A stretch of 64,000 nt of DNA, taken from contig NZ_QRDZ01000003.1 in the NCBI RefSeq assembly GCF_003386235.1, positions 186,001 through 250,000 on the forward strand, read 5' to 3'. The notes beneath the pieces were generated by a model. That model had not been told where the DNA came from. It ran no database searches and worked only from the letters and a program-made list of their open reading frames with translations. Source of the DNA: Cohnella phaseoli (GTDB taxonomy: Bacteria > Bacillota > Bacilli > Paenibacillales > Paenibacillaceae). This document shows positions 27,601-34,185 of the stretch, piece by piece (position 1 is the stretch's first letter; every line of letters begins with the position of its first letter). The position numbers were made by a program, and so were the translations under genes.

Positions 27601-29198
27601 TCTATTCGTTCGAATACGGCGATGCGCTGTTCCTCGTTTTTAACTCGCAATTCGAAGGGAAATTGAGCAGCAACGGCAGCGCCACTAATGTCGATCCGCA
27701 ATTTTGGGATCAGGTGCAGTGGATGAAAAACACCGTGGCCAGAAGCGACAAGAAGTGGAAGCTCGTGACGTTCCACAAAGGTCCTTATTCGGCAGGGGAC
27801 AATTCAGGGCAATATGAAGACAGTCGGGTAAAATTTTACAAGAAATATTTAGTTACCGCCTTCGACGAGATGGGCATCGATATGGTGTTCGAAGCGCATG
27901 ACCATATGTATATGAGGTCGTACCAGATGTATAACGATCAGGTCGTCCCGACATCTTCAATCACGTACGATGCTAGCGGCAATGCGGTCAATCCGAAAGG
28001 GACCATCTATCTGATGTCCAACTCTCTCGGCAACAAGTTTTATGAGAAATATCCGGGTTATAACGATTATTTCGCCGCGATCAACACGCAGCCGCGGAAA
28101 AAGATGTTTACCGATGTATCGGTAGCTCAGGATACGCTCTCCTTCGTCGCTTATACAGCGGCAGAGGGAGCCTCGGTTGCCGCCTACGATCAATACGGCA
28201 TCAAGCGGACGGACGGCAAGCCGCAGCCGGTAGCGGGCGCAACAGCTGCAGTAAGCGGCAATCAGTTGACGCTTACCTGGAGCTTGCCGTCAACCGGGGA
28301 GCCGGTTCGGGGATTTCGGATTTACGAGCAGACCAACAAGTTGGACGGCGCGACAGGAAAGGCTTATTGGAGCGCGTATATTCCGGTTGAACAAAATCGG
28401 GTTTCCTACTCTTATACGATCAGCAACGTCAACTCCGCCGAAGATTACAATCTGGTCATCAAAGCGGTTGGCGTACGCAACAACTCCGATCCGGTCGTTT
28501 TATCGTCGCAGAACGGAAATGCCGATACGCAGGCCCCAACGCAGCCGGCCGGGCTGACGGCGACGGCGGTATCCGGCTCGCAGATCGATCTGAGCTGGAC
28601 GGCGTCGACGGACGATGTCGGGGTGACCGGCTACATGGTTTATCGCAACGGAGTTCAGGTAGGTATGGCAGCGGGTACGACGTTCAGCGATACGGGGCTG
28701 ACTCCGCTGACCGGGTACAGCTATACGGTGTCGGCCTATGATGCCGCGGGCAACGAATCGGCGGTCAGCGACATAGTCGGCGCGACCACGCTGCAAGGCT
28801 CGCCGAACACGGACCTGGCGCTAGGAAAGTCGATTACGTCCAGCTCGATCGAGGGTTCGGGGTTTGAGGCGGCCAAAGCGGTGGACGGTGACGGAACGAC
28901 CCGCTGGGCGAGCTTGGAAGGCTCCGATCCGGAATGGATCGCGGTCGATCTGGGAGCCGTACACAGCATCGGCAAGGTGAAGCTTGTATGGGAAGCAGCT
29001 TATGCGAAGAGCTACAAGGTGCAACTGTCGACGGACGGAAGCACCTGGACGGACGCCTATAGCACTTCATCCGGAGACGGGGGAGTAGATGAATTTACGT
29101 TTGCCGCGATGGATGCGCAATACGTAAGAATCTATGGTATCCAGAGAGGCACGCCTTACGGTTATTCGCTGTATGATTTTGAAGTTCGCGCGGCCTAA
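24648..29198 (+). CDS. Secreted multidomain GH8 glycosidase fused to a phosphatase-like domain
   Basis: This 1,516-residue exported protein begins at the ATG behind GGGAGGAG; the signal peptide ends near ANTAYAA (residues about 36-40). Domains in order: glycoside hydrolase family 8 (about 42-428; proton-donor candidate Glu111 in SEGQGYGM, and ATDGDMDIAYSL with Asp172/Asp174), fibronectin III (about 432-515), discoidin/CBM32-like (525-654), fibronectin III (659-753), purple-acid-phosphatase N-terminal domain (756-865), metallophosphoesterase (874-1162), fibronectin III-like (1187-1285), fibronectin III (1292-1375) and a second discoidin/CBM32 module (1387-1516). GH8 enzymes cleave chitosan, beta-glucans or xylan; the substrate here is not evident. 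In the phosphatase part GDxxD (915-919), His1043 and HDH (1084-1086) are present, but the usual GNHE reads GGHE (948-951), losing a metal-binding Asn. No sorting signal is seen. LacI-type operators upstream suggest sugar-dependent control. Confidence 0.85.
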   Translation: MNSKRKYSSIVSSLLVFAMFVSVLGLTPLAPANTAYAAAPSRPFPQAVNYPGITKPNNVTQAAMNASVASYYNSWKSSYLKNNLSSLPGGYYVKGGVTGPTEGYNALGSSEGQGYGMIITVLMAGHDPNAQTIYDGLFKTARAYHSKRNANLMGWIVADAAGAQGHYSSATDGDMDIAYSLILADRQWGSSGTINYLAEAQNMITNGIKASNVTTGNRLNLGDWDSKTALNTRPSDWMLGHMRAFYAVTGDQTWLNVINNLYTVYSDFSSSYSSTTGLISDFVVGNPPQPAPSDYLGEFLETNEYNYNACRMPLRIVMDYAVSGDARGKAIVDKIATWIKGKTSSNPNNVKDGYKLNGTVTGSASYPAAVFAAPFIAAGTASSSNQAWVNTGWSWMINQTDGYYSDSYNLMTMLFMSGNWWNPIAASAPDTQAPTQPTGLTAIAVSGTQINLSWTASTDNVGVTGYKILRNGTQVGTATGTTFSDTGLVPQTSYSYAVSAYDAANNQSTASAAASATTLQGSSYVNLALGKTATASSIEGSGFEAAKAVDGNGTTRWASVEGSDTQWFAVDLGAVHSIGKVKLLWEAAYGKSYKIQTSTNGSSWSDAYSTTSGDGGTDEITFAARDARHVRISATKRGTSYGYSLFEFEVWPSGNAPADTTAPTVPGNLAVTGTSSSTVSLSWSASSDNVGVTGYEVYRGSTLAASVVGTSATVSGLTAGMSYSFTVKAKDAAGNVSAASSSISATTLPNSPVGTAPKLINMTFNGDPRTSVAFAWYTNLMTGSVVRVAEAAAVVGNVFPAQGTLTYQGTAETIQTYVTKSDRSSNNKKSFVSHKVIADQLAPGTAYKFQVGNGAADGWGPIGSFTTDHAVNQPFHFIAGSDSQASSESSFMPWADTFTKAINTIGSPKFLINAGDLVDNGDLEEQWQWMLGVAQNSLLQVPIVPVLGGHEVPDYQGDTTTANNNFYNHFNLPRQTIANTHDGSVYSFEYGDALFLVFNSQFEGKLSSNGSATNVDPQFWDQVQWMKNTVARSDKKWKLVTFHKGPYSAGDNSGQYEDSRVKFYKKYLVTAFDEMGIDMVFEAHDHMYMRSYQMYNDQVVPTSSITYDASGNAVNPKGTIYLMSNSLGNKFYEKYPGYNDYFAAINTQPRKKMFTDVSVAQDTLSFVAYTAAEGASVAAYDQYGIKRTDGKPQPVAGATAAVSGNQLTLTWSLPSTGEPVRGFRIYEQTNKLDGATGKAYWSAYIPVEQNRVSYSYTISNVNSAEDYNLVIKAVGVRNNSDPVVLSSQNGNADTQAPTQPAGLTATAVSGSQIDLSWTASTDDVGVTGYMVYRNGVQVGMAAGTTFSDTGLTPLTGYSYTVSAYDAAGNESAVSDIVGATTLQGSPNTDLALGKSITSSSIEGSGFEAAKAVDGDGTTRWASLEGSDPEWIAVDLGAVHSIGKVKLVWEAAYAKSYKVQLSTDGSTWTDAYSTSSGDGGVDEFTFAAMDAQYVRIYGIQRGTPYGYSLYDFEVRAA

Positions 29199-29240
29199 CT
29201 CGACTAGGTCGGTCTAGATCGTCAAACGGCGGTTTGCCAA

Positions 29241-29290
29241 AAACCAAAAGGATCGTCAGGGAATAGGTTCCCCGGCGATCCTTTTGGTTT
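29241..29290 (+). terminator. Strong bidirectional terminator
   Basis: A perfect 15-bp stem (AAACCAAAAGGATCG with its complement) encloses a shorter GC inner stem. The A/T-rich base of the stem on each side could serve the plus-strand GH8 gene and the converging minus-strand VOC gene. Confidence 0.8.
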
Positions 29291-29371
29291 GGGCGAAATC
29301 ATCTATGGTTGGCTGAACTGTCTGCGGATGTTGCGCTGCTGCTTCCAAGGAAGGCGAAGAAGTCGCTTAGT

Positions 29372-29797
29372 TTAAGCTTGTTCGCTCACCAAGGAGAACT
29401 GCCAAGAGATGCCGTACTTATCGGTCAAGCTGCCGTACACCTTGCTCCAAGGCACTTCTTGAAGCTCCATCATGACGGATCCGCCTACTTTCAGCTTGTG
29501 GAAGGCGTCTCTGATCGCATTTTCGTCGTCGAGGACGAGAGCCAGCGAGAAGTGGTTGGTTCCCTGTTGATAAGGCATTCCAGGAAAAGTGTCGGAGAAC
29601 ATCAACATGCTGCCGCCGATGTTCAAAAACGTGTGCATGACCCGATCTTGCGCTTCCGGAGGAAGCGGATAGTTGGGATCGGCAGGCATCGAGCCGAACG
29701 TCTGAATGACGGGCTCCTCAAGGCCGAACACCTCGGCATAGAAAAGCGCGACCTCCCGAGTATTTCCGTCGAAATTCAAGTAGGCATTTAACGGCAC
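29372..29797 (-). CDS. VOC family protein, PhnB/YjdN-like
   Basis: This 141-residue protein belongs to the vicinal oxygen chelate fold, in the PhnB-like branch often mislabelled 3-demethylubiquinone methyltransferase. Recognisable parts are PLNAYLNFDGNTREVALFYAEVFG at the N-terminus and the tail KVYGSLTDKYGISWQFSLV. I choose the GTG at 29797 because AAGGAG lies eight bases before it; the GTG at 29806 overlaps that site. Substrate and activity are unknown for this branch. Confidence 0.85.
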   Translation of the reverse strand: MPLNAYLNFDGNTREVALFYAEVFGLEEPVIQTFGSMPADPNYPLPPEAQDRVMHTFLNIGGSMLMFSDTFPGMPYQQGTNHFSLALVLDDENAIRDAFHKLKVGGSVMMELQEVPWSKVYGSLTDKYGISWQFSLVSEQA

Positions 29798-29885
29798 ACA
29801 GCTCACTCCTTATCGAAATGGGGTTCGAAAGGAATCATATCATAATTGTTGTCCTATAGCAAACGTACGTTCTTGTTTGGGGCGA

Positions 29886-31067
29886 TTAAGCGCTTGGGGG
29901 CGTCGTTGCGACAGCTTCCCCGAGAGCGGAGTCGGTCAGCAATTGCAGCACAACGTTGTCCATCGGCGGATTGTGCAGGCCGGCGCGTACGTCGCGATAA
30001 TAGCGCTCTAGCGGCGAACGGCGGGACAGACTGCCGCCTCCGACGATTCGCATCGCCAAGTCCACAATTCGGATAGCGCTGTTGACGGAGGCATACTTGG
30101 CCAAGCCAAGCTCCGGTCTTAACGAGGGCCGCCGACTCCGCTCGCGATCCCAACGCTCCGCCGCTTCGTACAGCAGCGCGCGGGCCGTTCTTAGCTCGAC
30201 TTCCATCTCGCCGATTGTGTGCCGGACGGTAGGAAGGGAGGAGATGGGCTCGCTTAACGTATTCGGTCGGTACGTGCGGGCAAATTCCAGGGCATAGTCT
30301 CTAGCCGCGCGAGCGATGCCGATATAGCAGGCGGGAATATGCAGCAGCCAGCCCCCTCCGTCGTCTTCGGCTTTGCCGGCAATTCTGCGATCCTCTCCGA
30401 CGAATACTTCATCCAGCACGACATCGTGGCTCCCGGTCGCCCGCATTCCGAGCGTATCCCAGGTTTCGACGATGCTTACCCGCTCCGTCCGTTCTACGAG
30501 AAATTCGCCCGGACAATTTTCATCAGGCACGTAGGCGGTCACGACAAAACGATCGAGAATCGGAGACAGCGTGCTGAACGTTTTGCGTCCCGTAATGCGC
30601 CAGCCGCCATCGGTCCTAACGGCGATTGTCTCGGGACGGCCGCCTCTGCTCGGACTGCCCGATGCCGCTTCGCTCGCAAAAGTGTTGATCATCTTTCCGT
30701 CCGAGACGATGGAACGGCACAACTCGGCGAAGAGAGGTTCTTGCCACTTGCCGCTTGAACGAAAGTGAAGCACTTGGCCGATATGCCAGCCAACGGCGAG
30801 AGCGGTTGAGCCGTCGCCGTATGCCAGCCGTTCCTGCAGCTGAACAAGGTTGTACAGCGACAATTCGTCGCCTCCGTAACGCTTCGGAACCGTGATTTTC
30901 AAATAGCCTGCTTCTCGCAGCTCCGCGAAGTTTTCGAAGGGAAACGAGCCCTCCCGATCATGTCGCTCCGCTCGTGTCGCGAACCGGGACGCCAATTGTT
31001 CCGCCCAAGCTGCGAGGGCCTGCTCCTCGTCGTTTCGAATATAGGGATCTTGCCATGATGATGTCAT
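29886..31067 (-). CDS. Acyl-CoA dehydrogenase family flavoprotein
   Basis: This 393-residue protein has the three-part acyl-CoA dehydrogenase fold: N-terminal helices (FPFENFAELREAGYLKITVPKRYGG), central beta domain (WRITGRKTFSTLSP) and C-terminal helical domain ending YYRDVRAGLHNPPMDNVVLQLL. The RDVRAGLHNPPMD ending resembles both YdbM-like dehydrogenases and the DszC-like flavin monooxygenases, so the substrate and even the reaction class stay open. It lies upstream of the VOC gene on the same strand with an 88-base gap and may share its transcript. Confidence 0.8.
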   Translation of the reverse strand: MTSSWQDPYIRNDEEQALAAWAEQLASRFATRAERHDREGSFPFENFAELREAGYLKITVPKRYGGDELSLYNLVQLQERLAYGDGSTALAVGWHIGQVLHFRSSGKWQEPLFAELCRSIVSDGKMINTFASEAASGSPSRGGRPETIAVRTDGGWRITGRKTFSTLSPILDRFVVTAYVPDENCPGEFLVERTERVSIVETWDTLGMRATGSHDVVLDEVFVGEDRRIAGKAEDDGGGWLLHIPACYIGIARAARDYALEFARTYRPNTLSEPISSLPTVRHTIGEMEVELRTARALLYEAAERWDRERSRRPSLRPELGLAKYASVNSAIRIVDLAMRIVGGGSLSRRSPLERYYRDVRAGLHNPPMDNVVLQLLTDSALGEAVATTPPSA

Positions 31068-31271
31068 CGCCTGGTCGCTCTCCTTTATGCCGCAGTATCG
31101 CTTTTCTTAATTATACCTGTCGGGGAGCCGAACGGTCATCCCGGAGGAGCCATTCAGGCAAATATTCTCCTTCCGATTCGTATTGAAAAGTACGCTTGCG
31201 CTGTGACGGGCAGCCGGCAGGTTTACATATTCTATTTTGTCAGGAGTAAGCGAAAAAAGGAGGGGAGGCAA

Positions 31272-32036
31272 GTGAAGTACGCCAGCAAGTCGATCGCAAG
31301 CAAGTGGAGAAAAACCGGATGGATGCTCGGCGATTCGAGTTTGCGGCCTTTCGTTCCGGAGACCCGGTTATTCGGAAGAGCAAGTTTGGAGGCGATGTTA
31401 AGCCGTTACGCAGTCGTATATTTCAAACCCTCAAGAGGAACCGGGGGGAAAAAGATCTCGCGCATTGAACGGATCAAGGCGGGAAGCTATCGCTTAAAGG
31501 GGACGGGCGGGAATCGAAGCGGGTTGTCGGCGGACGAGCTGTACGCACGGTTGAAGTCGCTCGCGGGCGGCAAGCAGTACTTGCTGCAGCGAGGCATTGA
31601 TCTGGCGCATACCGGCGGGAAGCCGTTCGATCTTCGCGTCATGGTTCAGAAGGACGGAAGCCAATGGGTTACGACGGCGCTGTTCGCCAAAATCGGGAAA
31701 AAAGGGAGGGTCGTTACGAATTATCATAGCGGAGGGAAAGTGGCCGGCTTTAAGAAAACGATGAAGGGGGCCGGTTACTCGGAATCTTCGGCCGGCGAAG
31801 CACAGCGAAAGCTGGGGCAGATCGGCGAAGCGACGGGCCAATGCTTCGATCGCCATCGGGACGGTTTTCGCGAGATCGGCCTCGACGTGGCGGTCGACAA
31901 GGCGGGTCGTTACTGGGTCCTCGAAGCGAATACGCGGCCGCAGTATTATCCTTTAAAAAGCGTGGACAGATCGGCATACCGACGCATAACCGACTATGCC
32001 AAAAAGTACGGACGGGTTAAAGGTAGAAGGAAATAG
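31272..32036 (+). CDS. YheC/YheD family ATP-grasp protein
   Basis: This 254-residue protein belongs to the YheC/YheD group, described in B. subtilis as endospore coat-associated. It shows the ATP-grasp features VVYFKPSRGTGGKKI near residue 50, QRGIDLAHTGGKPFDLRVMVQK in the middle and LDVAVDKAGRYWVLEANTRPQYYPL near the end. The GTG at 31272 is preceded by GGGGAGG, better than readings from further upstream. It is shorter than YheC/YheD (about 360 or more residues) and lacks their N-terminal part. Confidence 0.85.
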   Translation: MKYASKSIASKWRKTGWMLGDSSLRPFVPETRLFGRASLEAMLSRYAVVYFKPSRGTGGKKISRIERIKAGSYRLKGTGGNRSGLSADELYARLKSLAGGKQYLLQRGIDLAHTGGKPFDLRVMVQKDGSQWVTTALFAKIGKKGRVVTNYHSGGKVAGFKKTMKGAGYSESSAGEAQRKLGQIGEATGQCFDRHRDGFREIGLDVAVDKAGRYWVLEANTRPQYYPLKSVDRSAYRRITDYAKKYGRVKGRRK

Positions 32037-32096
32037 AAAATAGAAAATAGGAAATGGGAATAGGAAGCTTCGGGATAGAAGGAAACTGAGGGCGAT

Positions 32097-32155
32097 TTTC
32101 GGGAGAGCAGAGAAGCTTGGGGTGGCTTTCGGGAGAGCGGAGACGCTTGGGTGGA
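32097..32155 (+). repeat. Direct repeat of about 30 bp, two units
   Basis: Two adjacent units begin TTTCGGGAGAGC and end GCTTGGG-TGG, differing at about four positions. They lie in a purine-rich non-coding stretch (32037-32250) that also holds (TAGAAAA)-like runs. Confidence 0.5.
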
Positions 32156-32311
32156 GGAAATTGTGTTGGGATCACGGAGAGCATGAGAAGCTTGTGATGC
32201 ACAGACGCCGTACGCCGCGGCTAGATTGATCTACGGCCTGCTTGGCCTGCCTTGGTCTGTGCGGGAGCGGAAAATAGAGGTACAATGAAAGCAAGAAAGG
32301 GGACGGTGGTC

Positions 32312-32731
32312 ATGAAGCGCACAAGCAATCAATCCAAGCCGATCGTATTGCTAATAGACGGACACTGCAACATGTGCCACGGTCTTGCCAAATTTGTCGT
32401 GGGCCGGGACAAGCGTGCGGTTTTTCGCTTTGCTTCGCTGCAGTCGGAATTGGGACGACGCTTGCTGAAGGAGGGCGGCATGCCGGAGGACGCGCTGGAA
32501 ACGTTTGTCATGGTCGATAACGGAAAGTATTATACGAAATCAACGGCGGCGCTGCGAATCGGCAGGAAGCTGGGCTGGCCGTGGTCTGTCGCTTATCCGG
32601 CGATCGTCGTGCCGCGTTTCGTGCGCGACCGGGTATATCGCTTTGTCGCGCGCCGGCGCTATCGCTGGTTTGGCCGCAGCGAGAGCTGCCTTCTGCCGAC
32701 CCCGGATATGCGTTCGCGGTTTCTGGAGTAG
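32312..32731 (+). CDS. DCC family thiol-disulfide oxidoreductase-like protein (DUF393)
   Basis: This 139-residue protein has the DUF393 signature PIVLLIDGHCNMCHGLAKFV near residue 10, whose CxxC lies in a thioredoxin-like context, and the ending RYRWFGRSESCLLPTPDMRSRFL. The ATG at 32312 is chosen for AAAGGGG nine bases upstream; the in-frame ATG at 32285 (AGAGG four bases before) would add nine residues. Biochemical role in bacteria is unproven. It converges on the coiled-coil gene at 32789 through a shared terminator. Confidence 0.85.
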   Translation: MKRTSNQSKPIVLLIDGHCNMCHGLAKFVVGRDKRAVFRFASLQSELGRRLLKEGGMPEDALETFVMVDNGKYYTKSTAALRIGRKLGWPWSVAYPAIVVPRFVRDRVYRFVARRRYRWFGRSESCLLPTPDMRSRFLE

Positions 32732-32741
32732 CTGCGTCTCG

Positions 32742-32786
32742 AAAAAAGGGGATATGTGCCGGGCTTGTCCGGTACATATCCCCTTT
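32742..32786 (+). terminator. Bidirectional terminator between DCC and coiled-coil genes
   Basis: GGGGATATGTGCCGG pairs over 15 bp with CCGGTACATATCCCC (one G-T pair) around a six-base loop. Six A precede it and TTT plus an AT-rich run follow, so it can work for both converging genes. Confidence 0.85.
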
Positions 32787-32788
32787 GA

Positions 32789-33205
32789 TTATATTTTTCT
32801 CAGCTCGGCAATATCCGCCTCATGGGAGATGGAACGAACGGATAGGCGCTCCAAAATTTTCTGTTGCTCCTTCTGAATGCCAAGCAGGGTTTCTTGACCC
32901 GATTTGAGCTGGCCGGAGTCCTTCTTGAGGACGAAGACGTCGTTTTTGACGAAGGAAACGTCGTCTTTGAGAACAGACACGTCAGCTTTGAGAACGGCTA
33001 CGTCTTCCTTAACTTGATGAACTTCCTCTGTCAGCTCCTCCAGCTTCGGATTGGTTGCTCCGACAATGTGGATCAACTGTCGAATGTGCTCTCCCTGGCT
33101 GTTAAGCTGAAGTTGAAAGTCATTCATTTGAAGATGAACGACGTTCATTTTAACTTGAAATTCGTCCATCTTGCTTAACAGAAGATCCAGCTTCGCCTCG
33201 CTCAC
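32789..33205 (-). CDS. Coiled-coil protein, paralogue of the gene at 60-653
   Basis: The likely product is 138 residues, starting at the GTG at 33205 behind GGGGGCAGGG (VSEAKLDLLLSKMDEFQVKM); readings up to 33430 add an unlikely N-terminus. It is predicted coiled coil almost throughout, with degenerate seven-residue units of the type LKADVSV, LKDDVSF, VKNDVFV, LKKDSGQ, and ends ILERLSVRSISHEADIAELRKI. That end matches ILESLSMRFFEHDSDLRELKRIK in the first gene of the window. Function unknown. Confidence 0.65.
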   Translation of the reverse strand: MSEAKLDLLLSKMDEFQVKMNVVHLQMNDFQLQLNSQGEHIRQLIHIVGATNPKLEELTEEVHQVKEDVAVLKADVSVLKDDVSFVKNDVFVLKKDSGQLKSGQETLLGIQKEQQKILERLSVRSISHEADIAELRKI

Positions 33206-33429
33206 GAGCCCTGCCCCCTTTTCGGCAAATAAAAGAGATTCAATATGAAATGAGTTGTGAATACGAACGTATGTGCTGTGTTTAAAGTATACCGGAAATG
33301 AAGGGAATCTGCAAGGCGGATTGGGTTGGGAGAGAGACGAACGACAGGGAAGCGGGGGCAAAAAAAGGCTTGGCATATAGGCGGCGATAACGGACAATGG
33401 GAAGGAAGAGGTTTGGGGAGGAACATGCA

Positions 33430-34056
33430 ATGGAACAATTCAACCGATTGTCCTACGAGAGCGAGCTGTGGTCGCGGGGATTGACGGCGGTAGCCGGCGT
33501 GGACGAGGTCGGACGGGGCTGTCTGTTCGGAGATGTGGTGGCGGCCGCGGTCGTGCTGCCTGTCGGGCTCGTACTGGAGGAAGTCAACGATTCGAAGCAA
33601 ATTAGCGAGAAAAAACGGGACAGGCTTTACGAGTTGATTATAGAGGAAGCATTGGCGTGGTCGGTGGCGAGAGTCGAGCCGTCCGTCATCGATAAAATCA
33701 ATATACGACAGGCGTCGAGGCTCGCGATGAAGCAGGCGGTATTGGGGCTCGGCATTGCGCCCGAGCATCTGCTCGTCGATGCGGAGAGCATCGATCTCGA
33801 CATTGCCCAGACGGCCATTATTAAAGGAGACAGCTTAAGCCAGTCGATCGCGGCGGCATCCATCGTTGCTAAGGTCACGAGGGATCGGCTGTGCGCGGAA
33901 GTGTGGGATGCGCTGTATCCCGGCTACGGTATCGCGGTACATAAAGGCTACGGGACGAAAACGCATCGTCAGGCATTGCTGGATTTAGGGCCGACGCCGC
34001 TGCATCGACGGAGCTTTCTGAAGGGACTAAGCGTCGAGCAGCAAGTGCTGTTCTAA
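33430..34056 (+). CDS. rnhB: Ribonuclease HII
   Basis: RNase HII removes ribonucleotides embedded in DNA and RNA primers. The 208-residue protein has GVDEVGRGCLFGDVVAA (the DEVGRG active-site motif, about residues 27-32), the conserved SIAAASIVAKVTRD and GYGTKTH. The ATG at 33430 has GGGGAGG eight bases upstream. In B. subtilis rnhB directly follows rbgA; here 9.5 kb of accessory genes intervene. Confidence 0.95.
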   Translation: MEQFNRLSYESELWSRGLTAVAGVDEVGRGCLFGDVVAAAVVLPVGLVLEEVNDSKQISEKKRDRLYELIIEEALAWSVARVEPSVIDKINIRQASRLAMKQAVLGLGIAPEHLLVDAESIDLDIAQTAIIKGDSLSQSIAAASIVAKVTRDRLCAEVWDALYPGYGIAVHKGYGTKTHRQALLDLGPTPLHRRSFLKGLSVEQQVLF

Positions 34057-34185
34057 GCAAGGAACGCGATTCACGAAAGGCTTTCCGGGTGCCGATACAT
34101 AAAGTACGAGTATAGAGGATTATCAAAAGCGGACTTTTTGAACCCCTTTTTTTAAGGGGGAGGGTGTTTGCGGGGAGGGAAAGAC

